Positions 9,814 through 19,500 of a DNA stretch of 64,000 bases are shown here, in pieces. A program made the translations under genes and the position numbers. The DNA is taken from NCBI RefSeq assembly GCF_004519305.1, contig NZ_SOZA01000028.1, forward strand, positions 1 to 64,000. The letters run 5' to 3'. Source of the DNA: Pseudomonas sp. RIT623. Its GTDB lineage: Bacteria > Pseudomonadota > Gammaproteobacteria > Pseudomonadales > Pseudomonadaceae. Under the pieces are notes generated by a model that was not told the DNA's origin, searched no databases, and saw only the letters and a program-made list of their open reading frames with translations. Every line of letters starts with the position of its first letter. The first letter of the stretch is position 1.

Positions 9814-10467
9814 TCAGAGGAAGGTGAACACCTCGGCGGCCGGCAGGCGCGACTTGCTCAACTCGGCGTTGAAGTCTTCCTCGCTGCGATAGCCCAGGCT
9901 CAACAGCACCACGCTGGTGTAGCCACGCTCACGCAGGCCCAGCTCGGCATCCAGGGCCTTGGCATCGAAACCTTCGATCGGCGTGGCGTCCAGCCCATGG
10001 GCGGCGGCGCCCAGCAACGCAGTACCCAACGCCAGGTAGACCTGCTTCTCCATCCAGTGTTGCACGTCCTTGAAGTCATGCCGGTGCAGGTTCACATAAC
10101 CGCGACGCGTCTGGTCCTGGGCGTCCCGCGACTGCTCCGTGCGAAAACGACCGTCGCTGGCCTCCTGCCGCAACACCGCCTGCAGGTGGGCTTCGGTCAT
10201 CTCGGTACGGGCGGCGAACACCAGTACATGGGAGGCATCGCGAATTTTCGGGCTGTTGTAGGCAAAGCGTTCGTCGGTGGCCTTGGCCAGGCGCGCCTTG
10301 CCTTCGGCGCTGTCGGCGACGATGAAGTGCCAGGGCTGCGAGTTGACCGACGAAGGGCTGTGGCGCAGTTGCTCGAGCAAGGCATCGATGGTGGCCTGGG
10401 GGATCTTGCGGCTGGCATCGTAGGCTTTGGTGGTGTAACGGCGCTTGGCGAGAGTAACGGTGTCCAT
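9814..10467 (-). CDS. nfsB: oxygen-insensitive NAD(P)H nitroreductase
   Basis: 217-residue FMN enzyme, the same length as E. coli NfsB, which reduces nitroaromatics, quinones and dihydropteridines with two electrons from NAD(P)H in the cytoplasm. Diagnostic segments: KRRYTTKAYD at the N-terminus (phosphate and FMN contacts), SPSSVNSQPWHFIVA, ASHVLVFAARTEM, GLDATPIEGFDAKALD and LSKSRLPAAEVF near the end; all match E. coli NfsB closely from memory. It is divergent from the LysR gene at 10571, 103 bases away, so that regulator probably controls it, perhaps in response to a quinone or nitro compound. Confidence 0.88.
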   Translation of the reverse strand: MDTVTLAKRRYTTKAYDASRKIPQATIDALLEQLRHSPSSVNSQPWHFIVADSAEGKARLAKATDERFAYNSPKIRDASHVLVFAARTEMTEAHLQAVLRQEASDGRFRTEQSRDAQDQTRRGYVNLHRHDFKDVQHWMEKQVYLALGTALLGAAAHGLDATPIEGFDAKALDAELGLRERGYTSVVLLSLGYRSEEDFNAELSKSRLPAAEVFTFL

Positions 10468-10570
10468 CTACGGCAATTCCTCAAGGGATCGTGAATGAGG
10501 CAAATCTTATCTTCCCGCCACGAAAGAAAAACCAGCACAATGCAGCAACACTTTCATCCCTGGAGTGAAA

Positions 10571-11491
10571 ATGCTGCGTATCACCGACCTGGAACTGTTC
10601 ACCCGGGCCAGCGCCCTGGGCAGTTTCACCGCGGCCGCCCACGAGGCCGACCTGCTGCCCGGCCAGGTGGCGGCGGCGGTCAAGCGCCTGGAGCGCGAGC
10701 TCGATGTGCGGCTGTTTGCCCGCACCACCCGCAGCCTGCGCCTGACCGCCGAGGGCGAGCTGTACCTGCCCACCGCCCAGCGGGTGCTCGAAGCCCTGCG
10801 CCAGGGCCGTGAAGACCTGCATGGCAGCCACAGCGGCCTGCGCGGCGTGCTGCAGGTGGCGGCGCCTTCGGACATGGGCCGCAACCTGCTGCGGCCATGG
10901 CTCAGCGCGTTTCGCCGCGAGCATCCAGGGCTGGGCCTGCGGTTCTTTCTCTCCGACCAGTTGGCCGACCTGTACCGCGACCCGGTGGATGTCGCCATCC
11001 GCTACGGCCTGAACGAAGACGCCAACTACATCGCCCTGCCCCTGGCGCCGTGGAATCGCCGGGTACTGGTGGCCTCGCCCGATTACCTGGCCCGCCATGG
11101 CCGCCCGCGCAGCCCCGACGACCTGCTGCAGCACGACTGCCTGCTGTACCTGCAACAGAGCCGGGTGTACGACAAGTGGCGCCTGGGCAACCGTACCGTG
11201 CAGGTGCGCGGGCCGCTGTTCAGCGACGACGCCGATGTGGTGCGGCGCTGGGCCCTGGAGGGCGAAGGGATCGTCTACAAGTCGTGGCTGGATGTCAGCA
11301 GCAACGTCGTCGCCGGCGAACTGGAGGTGCTATTGCCCGAGCATCCGGGCGAACTGACCCCGGTGACCCTGGTATGCCCGCACCGCAAGCAGCTCACCCC
11401 CGCCGTGGCGCAGTTGCACCAGTGGCTGGGCGAGCGCTTCGCCTCCCTGCGCCCGGAGCAGATGTTGCAGCGCCTGGCGCCGGGCGTATAG
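10571..11491 (+). CDS. LysR-family transcriptional regulator (next to nfsB)
   Basis: 306-residue LysR-type regulator. The helix-turn-helix domain is LELFTRASALGSFTAAAHEA with GQVAAAVKRLERELDVRLF; LFARTTRSLRLTAEG is the usual linker start, followed by the effector-binding domain. I chose the ATG at 10571, five bases after GGAG at 10562-10565; a GTG two codons upstream overlaps that site. It faces nfsB across a 103-base gap and is followed after 34 bases by a LysE gene on the same strand. The nitroreductase and possibly the exporter are its likely targets. In sequence style it belongs to the branch near AaeR/CrgA regulators. Confidence 0.9.
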   Translation: MLRITDLELFTRASALGSFTAAAHEADLLPGQVAAAVKRLERELDVRLFARTTRSLRLTAEGELYLPTAQRVLEALRQGREDLHGSHSGLRGVLQVAAPSDMGRNLLRPWLSAFRREHPGLGLRFFLSDQLADLYRDPVDVAIRYGLNEDANYIALPLAPWNRRVLVASPDYLARHGRPRSPDDLLQHDCLLYLQQSRVYDKWRLGNRTVQVRGPLFSDDADVVRRWALEGEGIVYKSWLDVSSNVVAGELEVLLPEHPGELTPVTLVCPHRKQLTPAVAQLHQWLGERFASLRPEQMLQRLAPGV

Positions 11492-11525
11492 TGCATCCAC
11501 TGCCGACTGCAAGGAGCTGCCTGCG

Positions 11526-12140
11526 ATGCCAAGCCTGGAATTTCTGCTCACCGCCCTGATCATCGTGCTGATCCCCGGCAGCGGGGTCATCCTCACCGTC
11601 TCCAGCGCCCTGGTGGCCGGGCGCCGCGCCTGCCTGTGGACCGCCTTGGGCTGTACCTCGGGCATCGTCCCGCACCTGCTGGCCTCGGTGCTGGGCCTGT
11701 CGGCGCTGCTACACACCAGCGCCCTGGCGTTCCAGGGGCTGAAGTTCGCCGGCGTCGCCTACCTGCTGTACCTGGCCTACGCCACCTGGCGCGATCGCGC
11801 GGCCTTCGCCGTGGATGCCAAGGCCGCCCCCGCCAGTGCCGGGCAACTGGTGCTCAAGGCCTGCCTGCTGAACATCCTCAACCCCAAGTTGACGCTGTTC
11901 TTCCTGGCTTTCCTGCCGCAGTTCATCGACCCGCACGCGGGCTCCGCGACCGTGCAGATGCTCGGCCTGAGCGCCGTGTTCATGGCCATGACCTTCGTCG
12001 TGTTCGTGCTCTATGGCCTGCTCGCCCACCTGTTCCGCCGCGCGGTGATCGACTCGCCCAAGGGCCAGGCCTGGCTGCGCCGTGGCTTTGCCGCCTCGTT
12101 CGCCAGGCTGGGCATCAACTTGGCGTTCGCCCAGCGCTGA
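11526..12140 (+). CDS. LysE/RhtB-family exporter
   Basis: 204-residue inner-membrane protein of the LysE/RhtB superfamily. About six hydrophobic segments; signature LIPGSGVILTVSSALVAGRR near the N-terminus and LNPKLTLFFLAFLPQF in the middle. The typical GPN of the first motif is replaced by GSG (residues about 17-19), a variation to note but not a loss of the fold. AAGGAG lies in the 34-base gap after the LysR stop, so it may be cotranscribed with the regulator. It converges with sotB; the 49 bases between them show no strong terminator. Confidence 0.83.
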   Translation: MPSLEFLLTALIIVLIPGSGVILTVSSALVAGRRACLWTALGCTSGIVPHLLASVLGLSALLHTSALAFQGLKFAGVAYLLYLAYATWRDRAAFAVDAKAAPASAGQLVLKACLLNILNPKLTLFFLAFLPQFIDPHAGSATVQMLGLSAVFMAMTFVVFVLYGLLAHLFRRAVIDSPKGQAWLRRGFAASFARLGINLAFAQR

Positions 12141-12189
12141 TGGCTGCACAATCGTTCCAGGCTCTGTATGAAAAGTCTTGAGACGAAGG

Positions 12190-13398
12190 TCAGGCCGGCG
12201 GATGCCCCAACGCCTGGCGAAAGCGCCGGGTACTGGCCAGCGCCAGCAGCAAGCCGACCACGGCCACGCTGCCGCCCACCAGGCCGATGTGAGCAACGCC
12301 CGTCTGGCTGCTGACGATGCTGCCGAGCAAGGCGCCGCCGCCGATACCGATGTTGTAGATGCCCGAGAACAGTGCCATGGCCACATCGGTGGCGTCCGAG
12401 GCCAGCTTGAGGGTCTTGGATTGCAAGGCCAGGCTGAAGCTGAGGATCGCCACGCCCCAGACCATGCTCAGGCCAGCAAAGACATAGAAGTTGCCCGACA
12501 GTGGCAGCAGCAGCAACAGGCAGGCGGCCAGGGCGCCGATCGCCCCGACCAGGAAGCCATGGGGATAGCGGTCGCTGTAGCGGCTGAACAGCAACGAGCC
12601 GAACACGCCGGCACCGCCGAACAGCAACAGCAGCAGCGTGGTGCGCTCACCGCCGATCTGCGCCACATGCAAGGCGAACGGCTCGATGTAGCTGTAGGCG
12701 GTGAACTGCGCGGTGATCACCAGGGTCACCAGCGCATAGGTGATCACCAGCGCCGGGCGCTTGAACAGGATCGGCAGGCTGCGCAGGGAACCTGAGTTCT
12801 GGCTCGGCAGCAGCGGCAGCGACTTCATCAGGCAGAGCATGGTCGCCAGGGCCACACCGGCGATGCACAGGAAGGTGATGCGCCAGCCCAAGGCCTCGCC
12901 CACCACCCGCCCCAGCGGGATGCCCATGACCATCGCCAGGGTGGTGCCGGTGGCCAGCAAGCCCAGCGCCTTGGCCTGTTGCCCGGGCGGCGCCACGCGC
13001 ACCGCCAACGAGGCGGTGATGGCCCAGAACACGGCATGGGCCAGGGCGATGCCGATGCGGCTCACCAGCAGCATGGCGAAGCTCTGCGACAACCACGACA
13101 ACAGGTGGCTGAGGATGAACACCAGGAACACCAATAGCAGCAGGCGCCGCCGCTCGATGTTGCGAGTCATCAGCATCATCGGCAGCGAGGCCAGCGCCAC
13201 CACCCAGGCGTAGATGGTCAGCATCAGGCCGACCTGCGCGGTGCTCATGTCGAAGCTGCGGCCGATATCGCTGAGCAGCGCCACCGGGACGAACTCGGTA
13301 GTGTTGAAGATGAACGCCGCCAGCGCCAGGGCGATGACGCTCAGCCAGCTGCCGTTGCCGGTGGTGGGGGGCAACGAGGTGGGTACGGGACCATTCAT
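12190..13398 (-). CDS. sotB: sugar efflux transporter SotB, MFS
   Basis: Major facilitator of 402 residues with twelve predicted helices. The N-terminal helix with FNTTEFVPVALLSDIGRSF and the following MSTAQVGLMLTIYAWVVALA match the SotB/YdeA group, which exports arabinose and related sugars or IPTG in E. coli (396 residues). The loop MTRNIERRRLLL between helices 2 and 3 is the MFS signature A position. The start MNGPVPT is the ATG at 13398. It is transcribed alone and faces the beta-propeller gene across 208 bases. The family is broad, so another small-molecule substrate is possible. Confidence 0.8.
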   Translation of the reverse strand: MNGPVPTSLPPTTGNGSWLSVIALALAAFIFNTTEFVPVALLSDIGRSFDMSTAQVGLMLTIYAWVVALASLPMMLMTRNIERRRLLLLVFLVFILSHLLSWLSQSFAMLLVSRIGIALAHAVFWAITASLAVRVAPPGQQAKALGLLATGTTLAMVMGIPLGRVVGEALGWRITFLCIAGVALATMLCLMKSLPLLPSQNSGSLRSLPILFKRPALVITYALVTLVITAQFTAYSYIEPFALHVAQIGGERTTLLLLLFGGAGVFGSLLFSRYSDRYPHGFLVGAIGALAACLLLLLPLSGNFYVFAGLSMVWGVAILSFSLALQSKTLKLASDATDVAMALFSGIYNIGIGGGALLGSIVSSQTGVAHIGLVGGSVAVVGLLLALASTRRFRQALGHPPA

Positions 13399-13494
13399 GG
13401 GGAAAAACTGTTCTCCGCGGACAAGGCGATATGACGCGCCCCACCTGCCCGCTCCAGGCCCGGTGACGCACGTTTTTTATTGAAAGGATGCCCG

Positions 13495-13564
13495 GCATGG
13501 TACGCATCAAGCCCGGGCCTCACAACCACAGACGCGGACGGAGTACCATGCACCGTTTTGATGC
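13495..13564. promoter_or_regulatory. two interlaced inverted repeats in the sotB upstream region
   Basis: GCATGGTAC (13495-13503) has its complement GTACCATGC at 13543-13551, and the adjoining GCATCAA (13504-13510) has TTGATGC at 13558-13564. The two pairs cannot form one simple hairpin together, so operators or alternative RNA folds are possible. They lie in the divergent gap before the gene at 13607. Confidence 0.35.
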
Positions 13565-13606
13565 ACCCTTCCTGACAACATTGCGGAACAAGGAGTTCGA
13601 TCCGCC

Positions 13607-14923
13607 ATGAACAAGCAGCACCCCCAGCAGCAGTGGCGCGAGGCGGTGATCGCCTATGCCGAGGCCGTCAACCAGTACGTCGCGCAGGGCCGCGCGCACG
13701 GATGGGACGACCTCGCGCAGCCGCCGGCGCCGACCACCGGGCACCTGCTCGAGGCCTGGCAGGCCGCCTTGCTGGCGATTAACCGGCCGGGTGTCGACGA
13801 GCCGCAGCGCCAGCTGTTCCGCGAAGCCTGGCCGCCCGCGCACCTGCCGCTGCTACCGTTGCTCGACGAACAGGCCCAGGGGGTCGGCCCCCTATTACTG
13901 CTGGAGGACGGCAGCCTGCTGGCGCGGGTTGGCCTGCCCCAGGACAAGGGCCAGGTGCTGCGCATCGACGCCCACAGCGTCACCCCGGTGATCGGCATCA
14001 ACCATTTCGGTCGCTGCCCGCAGCGACGCTACTATGCCCTGGCCAACGCCGAAGGGGTGCGCGTCACCGATGGCTGGGGCGGCCCGCTGGTGGCGCGGTT
14101 GGCCTGGCCCCACGGCCTGGAAGGCCTGCCCCCGGGCTATCCGTTCGAACCGCTGGACCTGCCGCCGGCACCCATCACACTCACGCCCTTCCCTGACGGC
14201 CAGCGGGTGCTGTTGGTGAGCGGCGACGGCATCTTCGTACTCGCCGCCAGCGGCGCCACCCGCCTGCTGCCGCGCCAGGAAAGCATCCTCGACGACCTGC
14301 AGCGAGGCGTCGACCCGGACGACATCGACCTGGGCCTGGCCATGGCGCACGCGGCCCTGGCCCCGGATGGCCGGCTGATCGCCCTGGGCGAACAGCGCGG
14401 GCGTCATCTGCTGCTCGACGAACAGCTGCAACCCTTGGCAAGCATTGGACCGGCCAGCGAGTATGCGCATTTCGCCCTGTTCAACCACCGCGGCGATCAG
14501 TTGCTGCTCAATGCCTGCCACCGCTACCAAGGCGCCAGCCTTGGCGTGCGTGTCGCCGACCTGCCCGGGCTGGACACAGCGCCCGGCAGCGACCATCCAC
14601 GCACGCCGCTGTTACAGCAAGGTGCGCGCATCTATGCCGGCGTCGCCCGCGACGGCGAATACATCGTCGGCGATGCCCATGGCTACCTGCGCGCCTTTGG
14701 CGAGGACGGTGGCGAACACTGGCAACACTACCTCGGCTCGACCATCAGCGCCCTGGACATCAGCGCCGACGGCCGCACCCTGGTGGCGGCCAGTCACGCC
14801 GGCTTCATCTCGTTGATCGCCCTGGACAGCGGCCGGCCGCAATGGCAGATCGGCACCGGCGCCCACGCCGAGGTGCGGCGCTGGGTGTGCTGGAAAGGCT
14901 TCGACACGCCCCTGGCCTGGTAA
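13607..14923 (+). CDS. uncharacterised beta-propeller-like protein
   Basis: 438 residues, no signal peptide and no membrane segment, so probably cytoplasmic. From about residue 100 the chain shows repeated short strands with WD40/PQQ-propeller style (LLLLEDGSLLARVG, DGQRVLLVSGDGIFVL, DGRLIALGEQRGRHLLL, ALDISADGRTLVAASHAGFISLIAL), which suggests a seven-bladed propeller. The first 60 residues look helical. AAGGAG lies about ten bases before the ATG. I do not recognise a named family; proteins of this type are often annotated as WD40-repeat hypotheticals. The gene stands alone; 14924-15034 downstream holds nothing recognised. Confidence 0.6.
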   Translation: MNKQHPQQQWREAVIAYAEAVNQYVAQGRAHGWDDLAQPPAPTTGHLLEAWQAALLAINRPGVDEPQRQLFREAWPPAHLPLLPLLDEQAQGVGPLLLLEDGSLLARVGLPQDKGQVLRIDAHSVTPVIGINHFGRCPQRRYYALANAEGVRVTDGWGGPLVARLAWPHGLEGLPPGYPFEPLDLPPAPITLTPFPDGQRVLLVSGDGIFVLAASGATRLLPRQESILDDLQRGVDPDDIDLGLAMAHAALAPDGRLIALGEQRGRHLLLDEQLQPLASIGPASEYAHFALFNHRGDQLLLNACHRYQGASLGVRVADLPGLDTAPGSDHPRTPLLQQGARIYAGVARDGEYIVGDAHGYLRAFGEDGGEHWQHYLGSTISALDISADGRTLVAASHAGFISLIALDSGRPQWQIGTGAHAEVRRWVCWKGFDTPLAW

Positions 14924-15034
14924 CCGCGGGGCGCCTTGCTTGCTGCAGAGCAGTCATGGTCCGCTGGCAGGCCGCCACTTGCATGGCTGCGCCTGGGGCA
15001 AGGGACGCTTGATCGCCGGGCGCGCGCGACCCCG

Positions 15035-15772
15035 TCAGCGACTGCACTGCACGCGCTGGGCGGGGTGCTTCAGCGTACGGTAACCCAGCAGCGACACCGC
15101 GCCCGACAGCAGCACCAGCAGCAGTATCAACTCGTGGCTGTAGCGCGCCACCCAGGCGGGGAAACCGACGAATTCGCGCACCACCTGGATCTGCGCGCTG
15201 GCACCGCCCTGATGGATACTGATACCGCCTTGGCGGATCTGCGAGTAGTCCGAGTCGAAATACACCCAGACCTTGGCGTCGCCCTGGGCATCGATGAGCG
15301 GGATGTCGATCAGGTTGGTCGACGTCGGGATCAACGTGTCGTTGCCAGCGGCATCGCGCACCTGGACCAGGCCTTTGGCCGGCAGGCGGATCTGCACGTC
15401 CTGCAGCGCTTGCTGGCGCGGGTTGTTCAATTCGATGAGCAGGCCGGTGCGGTGATCCACCAGGCCGGCCTCGAAGGGCCGCGCGAACAGTTGCAGGTAG
15501 GGTGCCTGGGCCAGTTCGACCAGCTTGTCGACCTGCTGATGGTCGAGATTGCCGGCGCCGATGTTGCCGACGCGCTCGTGCAGGCGTTCGTACTTGAGCA
15601 GGTCGTTGGCCTGGGTGACGCGCTCGTTGAACTGGCCGGGGTAGGTCAGGTGGGCGTAGGTCAGGCGCGCCTGCAGCCGGTCGTCGTCACGCAGCACCGT
15701 GTAGAAGGCCGCGACGCAGGCCGCCACGACCAGCGACGCGGCCAGTGTTTTACCGACTTTTTCCCAGCTCAC
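15035..15772 (-). CDS. uncharacterised single-pass membrane protein
   Basis: About 245 residues. A hydrophobic helix near the N-terminus (TLAASLVVAACVAAFYTVL) and one near the C-terminus (ELILLLVLLSGAVSLLGY) bracket a soluble middle of about 180 residues rich in beta-type sequence (QDVQIRLPAKGLVQV, AKVWVYFDSDY), which would sit on one side of the membrane, probably the periplasm. I suggest a GTG start at 15772 because AAGGA lies upstream at a normal distance and the longer frame back to 15877 adds residues without character. No family recognised; function unknown. Confidence 0.55.
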   Translation of the reverse strand: MSWEKVGKTLAASLVVAACVAAFYTVLRDDDRLQARLTYAHLTYPGQFNERVTQANDLLKYERLHERVGNIGAGNLDHQQVDKLVELAQAPYLQLFARPFEAGLVDHRTGLLIELNNPRQQALQDVQIRLPAKGLVQVRDAAGNDTLIPTSTNLIDIPLIDAQGDAKVWVYFDSDYSQIRQGGISIHQGGASAQIQVVREFVGFPAWVARYSHELILLLVLLSGAVSLLGYRTLKHPAQRVQCSR

Positions 15773-16127
15773 CTTGAGGGTTCCTTGTGTTGACGAGACG
15801 CAATGGCTGGCAAAGGGTGCCAAGAAGCCGAGGCTGGGGCAAGGGTTGATGGGCTTTGACGCCAATGAAATGTCCAAGGGAGGCGCGATGCCCTTGGCGC
15901 CAATCGTAGACCTGGCACCGAGCGGCTAGGCAGGCGACCCACCGTGGAGGCCGCCTGCTTTCTGGCTGGCGGCTGGCCTGTTGCGCATTATGCGGGATAG
16001 AGAAACGCGCTGAGTTGCCGTTGAACCTCGGCAGTCAAGCTGTCGACAGCGCCAATGGTTGCAAAGCCAAGTCGATCCGCTTTGGCTTTGCCCCCAACGC
16101 CTGCGCGCCGCTCAGAAAAAGCGGTGT
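15773..16127. other. intergenic region with two hairpins
   Basis: 355 bases without a gene. GCAGGCG (15930-15936) pairs with CGCCTGC (15952-15958) followed by TTTCT, a possible plus-strand terminator. A perfect 10-bp inverted repeat GCAAAGCCAA/TTGGCTTTGC (16061-16070, 16082-16091) lies about 40 bases beyond the stop of the cdi immunity gene and probably ends the cdi operon. Confidence 0.5.
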
Positions 16128-16577
16128 TTACTCCACCGGCTCGATCTCAACCACCAATGCGGCGCAGTTCAGCTTCACATCCCCTCCGCTGCATTCGAGC
16201 TTCACGACACTACCTGCCTGCGTCACCGAAATCCCAGCCTCTCCGACCCATGCCTGAACCAGATCACCAGCACGCCAGACATTCCAGAGCCGCAACTCTG
16301 CCGATACTTTTGCCTTCACATCGAAAGTGACAACGTCTGGACTGGTATCGGCCCACAGGATGACTTCCGCATGAGTCTGACCATTAACCTCGATTTCCCC
16401 TTTCACCGCCTTGATACGCAGCCCCGGCACCAAAGGTGCGTTGCACGCCAGCCGGCGAACTACGAACGCATTACGGCCTGTCCGTAATGGAATCTTGTGC
16501 ATGGGTACAAAGATACGCCCGTCCCGCTCGACGGGGGCACCCTGTGTTTTTTGAAACTGTTCGGAAAGTGATTCCAT
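16128..16577 (-). CDS. cdiI: candidate CdiI immunity protein
   Basis: Soluble protein of 149 residues directly behind cdiA, which is where CDI immunity genes lie. With the ATG at 16577 it starts seven bases after the cdiA stop; another ATG at 16622 would overlap cdiA by 38 bases and give 164 residues. The first 30 residues look helical (MESLSEQFQKTQGAPVE), then beta-type sequence dominates (GRIFVPMHKI, RIKAVKGEIEV, VILWADTSPDVVTF, LNCAALVVEIEPVE). I do not recognise its family, which is common for immunity proteins. It should bind and neutralise the C-terminal toxin of the cognate CdiA inside the cell. Role inferred from position. Confidence 0.65.
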   Translation of the reverse strand: MESLSEQFQKTQGAPVERDGRIFVPMHKIPLRTGRNAFVVRRLACNAPLVPGLRIKAVKGEIEVNGQTHAEVILWADTSPDVVTFDVKAKVSAELRLWNVWRAGDLVQAWVGEAGISVTQAGSVVKLECSGGDVKLNCAALVVEIEPVE

Positions 16578-16584
16578 CTTCGAC

Positions 16585-19500
16585 TCAATATCCAGGTCGT
16601 CTGTAGGGGTCAACGGCCGCATGGTCCTGAGGCCAGCGAGGCACAAAATTCTTGCCTCCGTCCCGCGCGGGTATTGGTTCATGGCTCAATTCCATGGACT
16701 CCATACCACCTTTATCGGCGTTATAGCGTTGTGGAGCAGTGCCTTTGCGCATACGTTCCAGATTGGCCTCACCGTATTTTTCTGCAGCACCGGGGACACT
16801 GGCCTCATTCTTCCAGAAACGCGATCTTACAGTACCCCAAGTGGGCGGAGTGCCCTTCGCCGTGTTGGCGTAGACATCCTCCCCGACCTTCCAACCGTTT
16901 TTGACTATTGGCGCTGCTGTTGCCTCGCCAACACCGAACCACGATTTTATGGATGAGAGGATCGATCTGCCACCGCCACCAGCGAGTGAACGCCCCAGCG
17001 TCAATACTGCGCCAGCAAGCTCGAACTTATGCTCGACATCCAAGCGTTCCTGTTCAGACTCGGTGTATTTGAAAAGGTCGTCATCAACCTTGAAATCTTT
17101 CCTAAACTGATCGACCAGCAGTTTCGCTTGGGGATTGAGTGTTTCTATACCCTTGCCATGCTGCGCCGATACTTCGAGGGCATCCAGCAGATCCTGCTGA
17201 CTGACCTTGGAAGCATCACCTTTGCACTCCTTAGGCACTTTGGTGCAGGCGTCGATGATGGCCTTGGCAAATGCCTCGGCGTTCTTGCGATGCAAGTAGT
17301 GGTTGTACTCGGTTGCCGACTGTGCAACCTGCACTCCTTTTTCCAACTCGCCATTCACTGCCGCGGCGGCTACCAGCCCGGTCAACTGCGACAACATCAT
17401 GTGCACTTGCTCGTTGCCCTGCGCTGCCGACGAGAGGGCATTGACCATCGCCTCGTTGAGACCTGCCGCCGCTGCCCCGGTTTTGAAATCACCACCCGTG
17501 GCTTGCGCAATCAGCCCACCCACGATGGCGTGGGAGACGATCTTCGGCAGACTGCCACTCTCGAAACTGATGGTCTTGTCGCCCACCCACTTGAAGCCCG
17601 TGGCCATGGCAACCGTGCTGGCCTCGCCGGCCAACGAGCCAAGCAGATTGTCCTTCAGGCTGCCGCCGTTGATTGCCGTGGAGATACTGCCGTTGATCAC
17701 CGCCCGGCCACCCGCGCGCAGCGCGACATCGGGGGCATTGCTCCAGGTCAGGACATTATCGGGCGTGGATGCGACCGGCAGTGCCTGGCCATTCTCAATG
17801 TTGACAGCCCCGTTGTTCGCCGCATCCCCGGCCTTGAACCACTTCTCGTCGGCGAACTGCAACGCCCCTGCGACCGCCATGGCCGTCGCGGCGCTCTTGA
17901 GGCTTTCCTTGCTCAAGGTTTCCTTGAGCGCCGCGCCCAGGTCGCCTTTGTTGTTGATGGTACTCACAGCCCCGGTGGTCGCCAGGCTAGTGGCACCCGC
18001 CAAAGGTACCCCGGACAAGCCGAAGCCTGCCGGCCCCATCACGGCGGCCATCATGATCGCGATCGCCAACTGTGCCGCCGGCCCCAACCCTGAGTTGGCG
18101 TACTTGAAGCTGGTATGGATTTCCTCTACCTGGCGCCAGTCAACCCCCCCCTGTGCCTCCAGCTGCTTGAGCCAGGCCAGCGACGGGTCGGCCTTGACCA
18201 TCGAGTCGATCGACTCACTCACGGTCTTCTGGTTGATCTGCCGCACATCCGCATGAATGGCGCCGACGGCATTGATCACCAGCTCGCCCTTGGCCTGCAT
18301 CTGGGTCTGACGCAAGGTTTCGTCGGTACTGCCCTTGCCCTTCATGCTGAACCAGCCAGCATCGGACTTGGATTTCTCGTGGCTCTCCTGATGCAAGTCC
18401 TTGACAGCGGCGAAGGTGATATCACCGCCACTGTGCAGGATCAGGTCGCCACCGCTGTCGAGCTTGGCCACTTGATACAGCTGGTCGCCCTTGCTGACCA
18501 GGCGCAGATCGCCGCCGCTGGTGATCTCGCTGCCGACATGAGTAACCTGGGTGACTTCGTCACGCTGGGTTTGCTTGGCCCCCCAACCGCCCTTTTTCTT
18601 CATGTCATAGAGCGTGTAGTCGCGCTCTTGCCCGGCGATCAGATTCAGGTCGTTGCCGGCATAGACGTAAGCTTCATCGCCGGCCTTGAGCTTGCTGGCC
18701 AGCAGATTGACGTCGTTGCCGGCGACCACATCCAGGTTCTCACCGGCACTCAGGCCAGCGGCCACCAGACGGCTGTGTTCCTCGACTTCATGGACTTTCT
18801 TCTTGCCCTTCTTGCTGCGGCTGTCGATATCGTGGGAGTCCACCCCGGCAACCAGGCTGATATCACCTACCGCGCTGGCTTCCAGGTTCTTGCCAGCCTT
18901 CGCGGTGCTGGCCTCGACATACAAGTCATGCCCGGCCTGGAGGGTCATGTTGCCTGCAGCCTCCAAGCTGGAACCCAGTTGGGTCACTGTCTCCTCGGTG
19001 CGCAGGCCGCGACGCAGGGCCTCACGGGTAACGGTTCGATCCTGCACGGCAAGCAGGTTGATATCTCCACCCGCCTTGGCGCTCAGATCGCCACCGCTGC
19101 TGATACGCCCCTTGTTGGTCAAATCGCCAGCGGCGTCGAGATTTACCCCTGTGCGCCCACTGATCATGGCACCGGCATCCACCCGCGTGGCACTGCCAGC
19201 GCCCACGCTCACCTGGGTCGCGGTTCGGTCGTTGACGATATCGCCCTTGAGCGACACCAGGTCGACCTGGTTGCCGCGGATCTCGCCAGCCAGGGCATTG
19301 CGAATGCTGTCCTGGGCCAGCAGCGCCAGGTGCTCGTTGGCTTGGGCCAGGCCACCTTGGTAGAGGCTGCCCCCGACCACGGCACTGAGGTCTTTGCTGG
19401 CGCGCAAGGTGCCGACGCTCTTCAGGTCGCCGCCGGTGACCAGCTCCAGGTCACGGCCCTGCACCAGGGCGCCGCCACGCAGGTTGCGCGCGTCGACCTT

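Noticed and set aside
16585..17200. Search for a VENN motif marking the CdiA toxin boundary
   Set aside because: None found; NIENGQ near residue 2070 is not the motif, so the toxin boundary is set only by composition.
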